DNA of 17,274 nt from RGIG4140 sp045635565 (GTDB taxonomy: Bacteria; Pseudomonadota; Alphaproteobacteria; CAAHEQ01; UBA3637). Made by a program: the position numbers and the translations under genes. The stretch covers positions 1-17,274 of the forward strand of contig JAZTVX010000079.1 of assembly GCA_045635565.1 (NCBI GenBank). Direction: 5' to 3'. Positions 1 to 8,336 of this stretch are shown piece by piece; positions within the stretch are counted from its first letter, which is position 1; each line of letters starts with the position of its first letter. The notes beneath the pieces were generated by a model. That model worked only from the letters and a program-made list of their open reading frames with translations. It was not told where the DNA came from and did no database searches.

Positions 1-1
1 T

Positions 2-229
2 CGGGTTGCATTTAGTCAGGAAGCCAATGGGAAAACATTATGGTATTGTTCCAAGTTAGCAACAGATGGGACATTTATTGATAGCACAGGTAATGTGAAA
101 AGTTGTTCGACATCAGGCGATACGCAAATTGCCAATACCACCAAAGCAAGAAATATTTGTGAAGCAAGTGGATGTGATAGAGTTGCTCAATCAGATGCAA
201 ATGGCAATTGGTGGTGTCGGAAAGATTAG
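2..229 (+). CDS. 3' end of an unrecognised Cys-rich protein (5' end outside window)
   Basis: The frame is open from the window edge to a TAG at 227-229 and gives 75 residues. The visible part has five Cys residues spread through a polar, Gly/Asn/Thr-rich chain, with WYCSK near the start, GNVKSCSTSG in the middle, ARNICEASGCDR and a C-terminal GNWWCRKD. Such spaced cysteines in a polar C-terminus fit an exported protein with disulfides, for example a pilin-like or surface protein, but no family is recognised. A clear terminator follows 12 bases after the stop, which supports this being the real end of a + strand gene. The internal ATG at 129 opens a different frame with no coding character. 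Confidence 0.6.
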   Translation, partial: RVAFSQEANGKTLWYCSKLATDGTFIDSTGNVKSCSTSGDTQIANTTKARNICEASGCDRVAQSDANGNWWCRKD

Positions 230-241
230 AAAAAACAATAG

Positions 242-270
242 GGGAAACATATTATGTTTCCCTTTTTTTT
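242..270 (+). terminator. Intrinsic terminator of the left-edge gene
   Basis: Perfect 9-bp stem GGGAAACAT (242-250) / ATGTTTCCC (254-262) with an ATT loop, followed by eight T residues (263-270). It lies 12 bases after the stop of the left-edge gene, on the same strand. Confidence 0.9.
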
Positions 271-609
271 ATATCGGGCAAGAATGTACATATATATACT
301 ATAGTGGATAAAGTCCTTATCTTTTTGTGAGATAATGTGATAAAATAATTTTTTGATGCTCTAACTTTACTTTGATAAAATGAGTTTGATTCATTTCAAT
401 GATATTAAGTATATAATAATACCCAATAAATTACAAAAACACTTGAAGCCAGACAACACTAATCAGATAATTCCTACTCTCACAGTACAACTATTATTCG
501 AGCATATATAAATAAAATAATGAAAAAGAAAATATTCACCAACTCTTTATTCTTCAACAAGCGTGATAAAGATATATTAAAACGACCCGACAACCATACA
601 GATGGTACA
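271..609. other. Gene-free AT-rich gap
   Basis: About 340 bases between the first terminator and the stop of the VirB11-like gene. I see no credible gene, tRNA or long repeat. A weak 5-bp hairpin with a short T run lies near 306-325. No convincing terminator for the VirB11-like gene is visible just left of its stop, so its transcript end is unknown. Confidence 0.5.
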
Positions 610-1599
610 TCATGTCACTTCCGTAACCGCACGAATATTACCATCACGGTTAATTTGAACAACCCGTAATTTTTCTTTCATTTCTCGATACGTTTTCTCT
701 CTGTCCGTCGTTGGATAGGAATGTAAAATACGCCCAATAAAAGCCTTGTATGCTGCCTCGGGACTTTCAGCGTGAATTGTTGCAAAACAGTTTTCATGCC
801 CCGACCCCATCAATTCCCATAATGCACCGGCATTTGAGGTTGAAATTTCACCCCCAATAATAGCATCAGGTGTAAAACGAACAGCCAAGTCAATCACACG
901 TTTATAATCAAACTTATTCGTCAATTCCGTCCGTGGCAAAACAATATGAACCCTATTCTTATGCGGTACAATCAATTCACGGGTATCTTCAATTGTCAAA
1001 ATACGTTTATGTGGATCCAACAATTTAATTAAGTTATTCAAAAACGTTGTTTTACCAGTTGCCGTTGCCCCACTGACAAGAACATGATCCCCTCTTTTAA
1101 TCGATAACAATAACCGCTCATATGGATCATCCGGATCTTCAACCTGTTTTAATCGATTCAACGGACGTAGTCTATCCCCAACATTTAATCCGAAATCGCT
1201 CATCGTAATTGATAAATCTTCCCGATAGACACGAATGGCTAACGCAACACCACCCGTTAAATCATTATTATCATACATCACATTTCGACCGGAAATACCC
1301 GTAAAACGATGTCCACCGGGTAATGTGGCATAAACAACCGGCGTTCCTTGTTCCGGATCAAAAGCATAATCATATGTATTCGCAATAATATAAAGGATAT
1401 TATTCAAATAATCCCGTGTTAATTTCGGATCTTCATAATAATGCCACGGATGAGCATGTTTTCCCCGTAAACGCAACCAAATTCCCCCTGGTGAATCAAC
1501 AGCAACTTCTTCAACATTATCTTGATTATACCAATACGATAATGGTCGTAAAGCTGATTCCAAAACACGATATGTTTCTGCAACTGATAATTCACCCAT
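610..1599 (-). CDS. VirB11-family type IV secretion ATPase
   Basis: This is a 329-residue hexameric traffic ATPase expected at the cytoplasmic face of a type IV secretion system, where it energises assembly or substrate transfer. The sequence shows an N-terminal domain (about 1-130), then Walker A GATATGKTT (177-185), the Asp box LTIEDTRE (201-208), a Walker B-type segment DAIIGGE (245-251) and the His box GSGHENCFATIHAESP (265-280). These motifs are in VirB11 order and spacing, and the length is normal. The Arg usual just after the Walker B Glu (GExRG) is absent: here it reads GEISTS. The start is set by a purine-rich site (GGAGAGGG) just upstream of the ATG. It is encoded after the giant VirB10/DotG-like gene but has its own predicted promoter. 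VirB11 and DotB-type ATPases are related, and I cannot decide the subtype by eye. Confidence 0.9.
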   Translation of the reverse strand: MGELSVAETYRVLESALRPLSYWYNQDNVEEVAVDSPGGIWLRLRGKHAHPWHYYEDPKLTRDYLNNILYIIANTYDYAFDPEQGTPVVYATLPGGHRFTGISGRNVMYDNNDLTGGVALAIRVYREDLSITMSDFGLNVGDRLRPLNRLKQVEDPDDPYERLLLSIKRGDHVLVSGATATGKTTFLNNLIKLLDPHKRILTIEDTRELIVPHKNRVHIVLPRTELTNKFDYKRVIDLAVRFTPDAIIGGEISTSNAGALWELMGSGHENCFATIHAESPEAAYKAFIGRILHSYPTTDREKTYREMKEKLRVVQINRDGNIRAVTEVT

Positions 1600-1621
1600 A
1601 TTTTCCCTCTCCTGTCTTCAT

Positions 1622-1650
1622 AGCATACGACATTTCATTATATTTGTCCA
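1622..1650 (-). promoter_or_regulatory. Predicted promoter of the VirB11-like gene
   Basis: On the - strand, TGGACA (complement of 1645-1650), a 17-base spacer and TATGCT (complement of 1622-1627). It lies between the terminator at 1675-1710 and the VirB11-like start at 1599, so the ATPase can be transcribed independently of the giant gene. Confidence 0.55.
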
Positions 1651-1674
1651 GCAAAAAGAATAATGCTCTAAACG

Positions 1675-1710
1675 AAAAATATTCGGTGTTTGTATTCACC
1701 GAATATTTTT
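1675..1710 (-). terminator. Strong terminator after the giant VirB10/DotG-like gene
   Basis: Perfect 14-bp inverted repeat (1675-1688 and 1697-1710) with an 8-base loop. The outer five pairs are A:T, giving a U tract in either direction. It starts 10 bases after the stop of the giant gene in the - direction. Confidence 0.9.
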
Positions 1711-1719
1711 TGCTATTGA

Positions 1720-4700
1720 CTAAAACATACGTCCGGCTGACCCTGTTTTCGGTAAAACAGGAGATGTTGTCCTATCTTTTAATGGAACTGCCTCCGTTAC
1801 AGGGGCTTGACTGCCATCATAAACAGGTAATTCTTCTTCTGCTACACCCTGACGACCAGTCGGACGGTCTTTATAAGAATCATCCGGTTGATAATAATCC
1901 ACAACTTCAGTTGGTTCTGTTGATTTATTATCTTCCTTACCTGATTTATCAGATGTCTTGTTATCAGAAGATTTTGCCCCTGTTCGACCGTCAACCCAAG
2001 AATTCATAGGGGCTGTTTGTGCTTCCGACGATCTCGGACCGTTGCTTTCTTCATAATCACGAACATCATCTTCTTCCGAACGCAACCACAAATCTTCATT
2101 AGAGAAAATCGTGACCCGGGTTCCCGATGGCACATAAACAACCGGCGGAACATTTGTCGATTCAGCAATCAACTGTTGGAAAATTGTATCCATAGCATTG
2201 ATGAAGTTTTCACGGGCATCAGCCGCAGCTTCTGCTTTGGCACTTTGTGTTGATGTGCCTGTATCAGCATTAACCGTATAATCATCATTAGCAGCCATCA
2301 TATAAGATACGGCAGATGTGACAACTGAAGTCATAACCGGTTTACCGTACTTCGTAATCAACTGATCATCCAAGTAAGCAGCAACACCACCACGACCTTG
2401 AGCATCACCCGAAACGGCTTCAAATGTAAACATACCACCATCCGGACGAATTAACCGTGTCCAAGTGATTTCCATCTTGGCAACTTTGTTTGTTCCCGGA
2501 GAACCTGTCATCTTGCCGATAACACGACTTCCCGCCGGAATAATGATATTTCGATCTTGTTCAGAATAAATATGACGTTCAACAATTGCTGTAACCGGAA
2601 CATCTTTATACCGAGAATCAATAGACCGAACAAGAACTGCCGGAATGGCTTTGTCTTGTAAAATCATGCGTGACATATCAACCGGCCATGAAGAAACAGA
2701 ACGATTGACATTCATATCACTCCAGTCCGATGACCGTTTGCGTTTTCCCTGTGCCAAAATGCGTCCTTCCGGTCGAATGGAATTTTTAATACCGGCCCGC
2801 ATACTGGATCGTTTTTGCGTTAACAAATTTTGAATTTGTTCAATTTGTTCCGGTGTCGGTTTCGGCAATTTAGCTACATTCGGACGAGAACGACCTGTCG
2901 CATCACCACTTGCCGTTAACGGACGGTTATCTAATGTATATGGTTTCCCATCTTCGCCCATGTAACCAATGATAACATCATCTGCGTTCACGATTGTTCC
3001 TTTATCCGTCACATTATAACGTTCATTTCCAATGTAAATAGCATGACCGGATAACGAATCACCTCCGTCAACACCACCAACACCCCCTGCTCCACCACGA
3101 CGGGATTGAATACCACATCTATCAAGACGAGGATTTGTACCAGAGACCCGACCGATGGCTTTATCATCTTTTAAAATCGTTCCATCACCTAAAATTTTAG
3201 CAAATACATCACCGTTCAAATCCACAACATTCCCATTCGCTAAAATAGTACCGATTTTTTCATTGTTCAGATTGAAAACATCACAACCTGATACAATACC
3301 GAACGGATTACCGTTTTCATCTGTTAAAATCGTCAAATCAGGATTATTACTGAACTGACCATCCTTATAAGTTATCCCCATCGGCGTACCATCCGGTGCA
3401 AACACTTGACCTTTTTCATCCACTCTGAAGACGGCTTTATTGCTTAAATCATAGAACATACCGTTCAAATCCAAAGAACCTTTGATTGAACCATCTTCAT
3501 GATATAAAATTTCTCGATCACGTGGTAATACATATCCCAAAACAGTTCCTTCGCTGTTAATGACAAAACCATCAGCACGAACACGTCCTAACTCATTGCC
3601 ATTTTTATCAACAGCCACACCGTTGGATTTAACACGTCCGACAAATTCAGCTTCCATACTCAAAACAGGTCCTCTCTCAACGACACGACCAACTTTTGTT
3701 CCACCGTTATCAACAACAGTTCCGTCATTTTGTGCACAACCCAGAACAACTCCACCTAAATCAACAACCGTTGAATCAGGCAAGACCCGACCCAGATATG
3801 AGCCCTCATCACTCATTACAATCCCCAGTCTTGTTGCACGTCCGACAACATCACCTGCACTGTTGACAACCGTTCGATTCGGCATCATATAGCCTACAAC
3901 CGCCCCACGTGCATTAATAACCTGTCCGTTATGTGCTGTTATACCCAAAACGCTACAATTATTTGTAACAGTCGTTTGGGGCAATAAAGACCCTTTAATC
4001 AAAAATTCATCGGCTTTAACAGCACCGTTAACAGCAATTTTACCAACGGTTTCGTTATTATTTCCAATAATGATACCCCGACCGTTTAATGCACCGACAA
4101 TTTGACCTTCATGATTGACTGCTTGAATAAACGGTAATACCGTACCAGCCAATGCATCACCACCACCGATAACCGTACCGTCATCTAATATCCGATATTT
4201 TTTCGCATATCCGTCATCAACAACGTCACCATTGACAGTTGCAAAACCCAAAACTGTGTTTCTGTATCCGTACGGCAAACCTAAAGCAACCGTTTTACCA
4301 GCATAAGGCATTGTATTATACAATTCTCTATCTGGTACAGTAACAGCTGAACCATCACTCAAAACACGAGCAACAACGGAATTCCCTTTATCCAACACAA
4401 CACCATCTGCTGTAACAACACCTAACGTCTCACCATTGTCATCAACAACAATACCTGTCGGCATCAAACCACCGACCCATGTACCATCTGACATGAATGC
4501 TGTTCCAAATGTCATTTGAATAGCCGTTTGTTTACCGGCATTATCCAAAATACGAGCCGAAGCAGATGAACGACCAATAACATTACCCGATTTACCAATA
4601 ATAACCCCGCTGGGTTCAATACTACCAACAATTTTACCTTGCGTATCATAAATGGCTTGTGTGCCACTAATGACACCTTCTATTCTATTGCGGGAAACAA

Positions 4701-7700
4701 CCTGACCGTTTCTATAAACCTGACCCAATGTTTTCATTGCATTGGAAACAGCACCGCCGAAAGGTGTTTCTTGCCCCAAAACATGTAACATGGAATTAAC
4801 GGCCGAACCGGATAATGACAAAGTTCCAATTGGTTTGCCATTTGTTGTGATAACTTCCCCTGTTAATTGCGTCAAACCATTGGCACGTCCTGCTGTATTA
4901 TTGCTGACATATGCAACATTATTTAACAAACGACCGACAATCGAACCATCACGAACAACGTAGTTACCGCTTCTGATTTCCCCACGTGTCTGACCACTGT
5001 TTGTTTGAATGTCGCCTGTCAAACCGACAACCCCTAACGTACGGGCTTCATTTCCAAATGCTACACTACCCAAACCAACATAATAACCGACAATTTTGCC
5101 TTTTTCATTGATGATGCGATTATCAAATAAAACACGACCAATTGTTTTACCATTCATACCAATCGAACCATCCGTTTGAGTCCAACCCAAGAATTCACCT
5201 TCGTTCGAAACACCGACACCAACCGGCAAAACACGTCCTAACGGTATATTATCAGAACCGTAAATAAATGGAGAAGCCGTTAACAATGCCACTTGTTTAT
5301 CTTTTTTCAATAAGCGATTGTTAATAGTTACCGTTGACAAATATGAACCGTTTTGATCAACTGCTGTGCCTGTTTGAACCATACTGCCGACAACTTTTTG
5401 AGAACGATCAAAAGCCAAACCATTCACATTGATTTTACCAATAACTTTTTCATCTTTACCGACAAACATCCCTTTCAAAGATGTCCAACCAACTGTTTTT
5501 CCGGTTGCATCCGTAAAAACACCTAGCCGCATCAATTTGGCAACAACCGTACCATCATCAGCCAAAACAACACCAAACGGCGTTGCCTTACCAACATATT
5601 CACCGTCTAATCCCAACACACGGCTGTTATCGTTCAAATAACCGACCAAACCACGAGCATCCATGGCCAAAGCAGCCCCCGGAACAACACCCCCTAACAA
5701 TTTCTTACCATCAAGTGACACGACTAAACCGTTGCCCAACACACGACCGATTTCCGTCCCACCATCAGACAAAACAGCCCCTTTTGCATCAACACGACCA
5801 ATAATTGTTCCCGTACTATCTGCGACATGACCTTTGATAATGCGATAGGCAATAATTTTACCATCTTTATCTACAACTGTCCCATCACCCCGAATGGCCC
5901 CAATAACGGCACCTTTATTATCACGCAATGTACCATCCAACTGAACCATGCCGACGTATTGACCGTCTTTATCCACAAAACCGGTGTTATCTGGTATCAA
6001 ACCACCCACAATTTCGCCAGTTGTACCACTAACAACAGTCATATCAAATAAAACTTTTGCAAAACGTTCGTTATTTTGATTAACAGCATAACCGATTTGA
6101 GAAGAATAACGACCTAAAATTAACCCATCTGGCGAAAAAATGTGCCCATCTTCCGGAATAAATCCTTCATAACCACCGTTACGGTTCACTATAACATTAG
6201 CATCATTCATCGTTCCGATTTCACGACCGGTTTCATCATACACTTTGTTACCGATACGGCGTGAACCTTTTTTCCGCACACCACCAATCTTTGTTCCGCC
6301 TAAATCAGTTACTGTCCCATCTGTATTGACACAACCAATAACATTGCCTTCTTTATCACGCACTTTACCGTCATAACTAACACGACCAAGAAAAACAGCA
6401 TCACTACTATAAACAGAACCATTCATAGCAACACTTCCGATAACCTCACCTTCGGAATTGATAACTGTTCTTTCAGGTGTCATACAACCAATCGGTTGAT
6501 TTTTCATATCCAGCACCTGACCGGTCAATGAAATCAAACCCAACAAACGACAACCGTCTGCTATGGCAGCACCTCGTGTTACAACAACACCGATAACTTT
6601 GTTTTCAGCATTCTTAACATAACCGTCAATCATGACACGACCTACGGATTTCAATGTATTATCAAACACTTCCCCATTTGGAAAAACAGATCCGATGGCT
6701 TGGCAACCGTAACCGATAACGTGACCTTTCGACATAACAGAACCAACAACTTTTCGACCGGCAGAAACAGAACCATCCGGATTGACACAACCGATAACGG
6801 CTCCTTTATCATTAACCGCTTTACCTTCTGAGTTCACAAAACCAACGACAGTTCCCTTTTCATTGATAACCAAGCCCATCGGAATAACAGCACCCAATTC
6901 TTCACCATCAACGTTGACAATAGCCCCGTCCAACATGACACGACCGACCGTTTGGTCAAAACCGTCTTTAACTTCTCCGTTAAATAAAACTTTCCCCAAG
7001 GCCTGACAACCAACACCAACACCAACACCTTGTGGTACTGTTGCCCCAATCAATTCACCTTGATTGCTAATCGCAAAACCATTCGGCATAATACGACCCA
7101 AGATATTATTTTTCGTATCAAAAACTGTTCCATCGACGTTAATGGCTCCGATAACTTTACCCATAAAGTCAGCAACTAATCCCCATGGACGAACATACCC
7201 AATCGGTTTATCTTCCAAAGAATATGCCTGACCATCAACCCAAACCTTACCAATAACTTTACCCTGTCCGTCGATGACTGTACCTTCTTTAGTTGCTTTA
7301 CCGACAACACTACCTTGCGAATCGATAATGGCAACAACAGGAACAGCCGCACCCAGAACTGTCAACTTTGTATCAACAATCGTTTTATCGCCCAATATTT
7401 TACCAAAAACTTCACCGTTACCACCAATAACTTCCGTTGTATCAGAAATTGTTCCCATGATTTCATTGTTCATGTTTAAAGCAATATGATCAGGCTCTTT
7501 AATGGCAATAATTTCACCGGTTGTCGGATCAATATAGACATCACCTGTCGGCTTAATTGTGTTTCCTTTGTACACAATTTCGCCATCCGGGCCAATAGGA
7601 ATCAAGTCTCCCCCCGGTGTCATAGCCATTTTTGGTTCTGTCTTTTCCTTAACAACATTTTCACAAATGACACAATCTTTGGAATCCGTTGATTGGCCTT

Positions 7701-8253
7701 TCACCAGTATTGTTGACGTTTCTTCACCAATAACAGATGGGGCATCTTCCTTCCAACGAATGACCAAATTATTTTGCAATTGACGCAGAGCCACAGGGTT
7801 CCAACCAATTGTAATAGAACATGTTTCATTCTGGCCCAATGCCGTTTCGGCCAATGGGCAGTTTGTTTTAATAGTGAACCCGTCTGTCTGTTCCTCGGCA
7901 AAATTGATTTCCGAAATCCGTATAGCGGTGTTTTCGGCTCGCAAACTGACAACGGCTTCAACTGTTGAGCCAATTACGACATTAGCCATATCGACCACTG
8001 ACGGTTCAACACGCAATTGTGCATTACCACGAGCAAATATATCGCCTTCCGTAACAGACGCAGTTTCACCACTCAATGGATCATCATGTCCGTATCCTAT
8101 GTCAGTTTCAACCTCTCTTTGTTGTTGATTTCCCGACATAAAACCAAGTCCGATGAGTGCCCCTAATAAAACAAAAAGCCCAAAAAACAACAACATTCTG
8201 TTGCTTTTCTTTACATATTGTTCCGATGAACTTTGTCTTCTGTTATCAGCCAT
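1720..8253 (-). CDS. Giant VirB10/DotG(IcmE)-like type IV secretion core protein with 17-residue repeats
   Basis: A 2177-residue inner-membrane-anchored channel protein. Residues 1-18 are cytoplasmic and charged, and 19-40 form one membrane helix (MLLFFGLFVLLGALIGLGF). Residues 80-187 look like an Ig-like ASH/MSP-type beta domain (LRVEPSVVDMANVVIG), with C132 and C145, followed by CVIC at 194-197. Residues about 264-1703 are some 84 tandem units of 17 residues of the form xVIGxVxxDGxVVDxxG. Residues about 1848-2063 are a VirB10/TrbI-like C-terminal domain (VPVTAIVERHIYSEQ, IIIPAGSRVIGKM, VYVPSGTRVTIFSNEDL) with a hydrophobic antenna-like helix PVMTSVVTSAVSYMMAA. A polar tail ends the protein. 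Legionella DotG, with its own repeats and VirB10-like end, is about half this length. The gene follows the VirB9/DotH-like gene, as icmK-icmE do in Legionella. The ribosome binding site is weak (GTGAG). Confidence 0.85.
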   Translation of the reverse strand: MADNRRQSSSEQYVKKSNRMLLFFGLFVLLGALIGLGFMSGNQQQREVETDIGYGHDDPLSGETASVTEGDIFARGNAQLRVEPSVVDMANVVIGSTVEAVVSLRAENTAIRISEINFAEEQTDGFTIKTNCPLAETALGQNETCSITIGWNPVALRQLQNNLVIRWKEDAPSVIGEETSTILVKGQSTDSKDCVICENVVKEKTEPKMAMTPGGDLIPIGPDGEIVYKGNTIKPTGDVYIDPTTGEIIAIKEPDHIALNMNNEIMGTISDTTEVIGGNGEVFGKILGDKTIVDTKLTVLGAAVPVVAIIDSQGSVVGKATKEGTVIDGQGKVIGKVWVDGQAYSLEDKPIGYVRPWGLVADFMGKVIGAINVDGTVFDTKNNILGRIMPNGFAISNQGELIGATVPQGVGVGVGCQALGKVLFNGEVKDGFDQTVGRVMLDGAIVNVDGEELGAVIPMGLVINEKGTVVGFVNSEGKAVNDKGAVIGCVNPDGSVSAGRKVVGSVMSKGHVIGYGCQAIGSVFPNGEVFDNTLKSVGRVMIDGYVKNAENKVIGVVVTRGAAIADGCRLLGLISLTGQVLDMKNQPIGCMTPERTVINSEGEVIGSVAMNGSVYSSDAVFLGRVSYDGKVRDKEGNVIGCVNTDGTVTDLGGTKIGGVRKKGSRRIGNKVYDETGREIGTMNDANVIVNRNGGYEGFIPEDGHIFSPDGLILGRYSSQIGYAVNQNNERFAKVLFDMTVVSGTTGEIVGGLIPDNTGFVDKDGQYVGMVQLDGTLRDNKGAVIGAIRGDGTVVDKDGKIIAYRIIKGHVADSTGTIIGRVDAKGAVLSDGGTEIGRVLGNGLVVSLDGKKLLGGVVPGAALAMDARGLVGYLNDNSRVLGLDGEYVGKATPFGVVLADDGTVVAKLMRLGVFTDATGKTVGWTSLKGMFVGKDEKVIGKINVNGLAFDRSQKVVGSMVQTGTAVDQNGSYLSTVTINNRLLKKDKQVALLTASPFIYGSDNIPLGRVLPVGVGVSNEGEFLGWTQTDGSIGMNGKTIGRVLFDNRIINEKGKIVGYYVGLGSVAFGNEARTLGVVGLTGDIQTNSGQTRGEIRSGNYVVRDGSIVGRLLNNVAYVSNNTAGRANGLTQLTGEVITTNGKPIGTLSLSGSAVNSMLHVLGQETPFGGAVSNAMKTLGQVYRNGQVVSRNRIEGVISGTQAIYDTQGKIVGSIEPSGVIIGKSGNVIGRSSASARILDNAGKQTAIQMTFGTAFMSDGTWVGGLMPTGIVVDDNGETLGVVTADGVVLDKGNSVVARVLSDGSAVTVPDRELYNTMPYAGKTVALGLPYGYRNTVLGFATVNGDVVDDGYAKKYRILDDGTVIGGGDALAGTVLPFIQAVNHEGQIVGALNGRGIIIGNNNETVGKIAVNGAVKADEFLIKGSLLPQTTVTNNCSVLGITAHNGQVINARGAVVGYMMPNRTVVNSAGDVVGRATRLGIVMSDEGSYLGRVLPDSTVVDLGGVVLGCAQNDGTVVDNGGTKVGRVVERGPVLSMEAEFVGRVKSNGVAVDKNGNELGRVRADGFVINSEGTVLGYVLPRDREILYHEDGSIKGSLDLNGMFYDLSNKAVFRVDEKGQVFAPDGTPMGITYKDGQFSNNPDLTILTDENGNPFGIVSGCDVFNLNNEKIGTILANGNVVDLNGDVFAKILGDGTILKDDKAIGRVSGTNPRLDRCGIQSRRGGAGGVGGVDGGDSLSGHAIYIGNERYNVTDKGTIVNADDVIIGYMGEDGKPYTLDNRPLTASGDATGRSRPNVAKLPKPTPEQIEQIQNLLTQKRSSMRAGIKNSIRPEGRILAQGKRKRSSDWSDMNVNRSVSSWPVDMSRMILQDKAIPAVLVRSIDSRYKDVPVTAIVERHIYSEQDRNIIIPAGSRVIGKMTGSPGTNKVAKMEITWTRLIRPDGGMFTFEAVSGDAQGRGGVAAYLDDQLITKYGKPVMTSVVTSAVSYMMAANDDYTVNADTGTSTQSAKAEAAADARENFINAMDTIFQQLIAESTNVPPVVYVPSGTRVTIFSNEDLWLRSEEDDVRDYEESNGPRSSEAQTAPMNSWVDGRTGAKSSDNKTSDKSGKEDNKSTEPTEVVDYYQPDDSYKDRPTGRQGVAEEELPVYDGSQAPVTEAVPLKDRTTSPVLPKTGSAGRMF
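3139..7464 (-). repeat. Coding repeat block: about 84 units of 17 residues (51 nt)
   Basis: Residues about 264-1703 of the giant protein read as successive units such as QTVGRVMLDGAIVNVDG, EELGAVIPMGLVINEKG and TVVGFVNSEGKAVNDKG. Gly4, the hydrophobics around it, and the Asn/Asp-Gly at positions 9-10 are best kept. The period is 17 residues with a few one-residue slips and some degenerate units. The DNA is much more diverged than the protein pattern, so the array is old and under selection rather than a recent expansion. The alternating hydrophobic pattern with turn-forming DG/NG suggests a regular beta structure, which is an inference. Confidence 0.9.
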
Positions 8254-8301
8254 ATCAATCTCACTTCATTTTGATAATAAACACATTTTGCGAAACAAAA
8301 G

Positions 8302-8330
8302 GAACTCTCCATCTGAAGAATGAAGAGTTC
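8302..8330 (-). terminator. Hairpin between the DotH-like and DotG-like genes
   Basis: Arms 8302-8314 and 8318-8330 form a 13-position stem with a perfect 7-bp base (GAACTCT/AGAGTTC), two mismatches above and a 3-base loop. On the - strand it is followed by C and TTTTG, so it is only a weak terminator. It starts 6 bases after the stop of the DotH-like gene. No good promoter is visible between it and the giant gene, so read-through with attenuation or RNA processing is likely. Confidence 0.5.
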
Positions 8331-8336
8331 ATCTTA

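Noticed and set aside
301..325. Weak hairpin with T run as terminator in the left gap
   Set aside because: Only five stem pairs with an unpaired centre; the strong terminator at 242-270 already explains the end of the upstream gene.
1720..1770. LPKTG near the C-terminus of the giant protein, like a sortase signal
   Set aside because: No hydrophobic helix and positive tail follow it, the protein is an inner-membrane-anchored channel protein, and the cell appears Gram-negative. Likely chance.
1416..2009. A 197-codon open frame on the + strand
   Set aside because: It is antisense to the VirB11-like start, the terminator and the end of the giant gene, has no family character and no ribosome binding site.
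3560..3892. Pro/Thr/Ser-rich open frame on the + strand inside the giant gene, with similar ones at other places
   Set aside because: The composition is what the complement of the Gly/Val/Asp-rich repeats gives; these are antisense shadows.
3139..7464. 51-nt periodicity resembling a CRISPR or satellite array
   Set aside because: It is one open reading frame with repeats conserved at protein level but not as identical DNA, and there is no repeat-spacer pattern.
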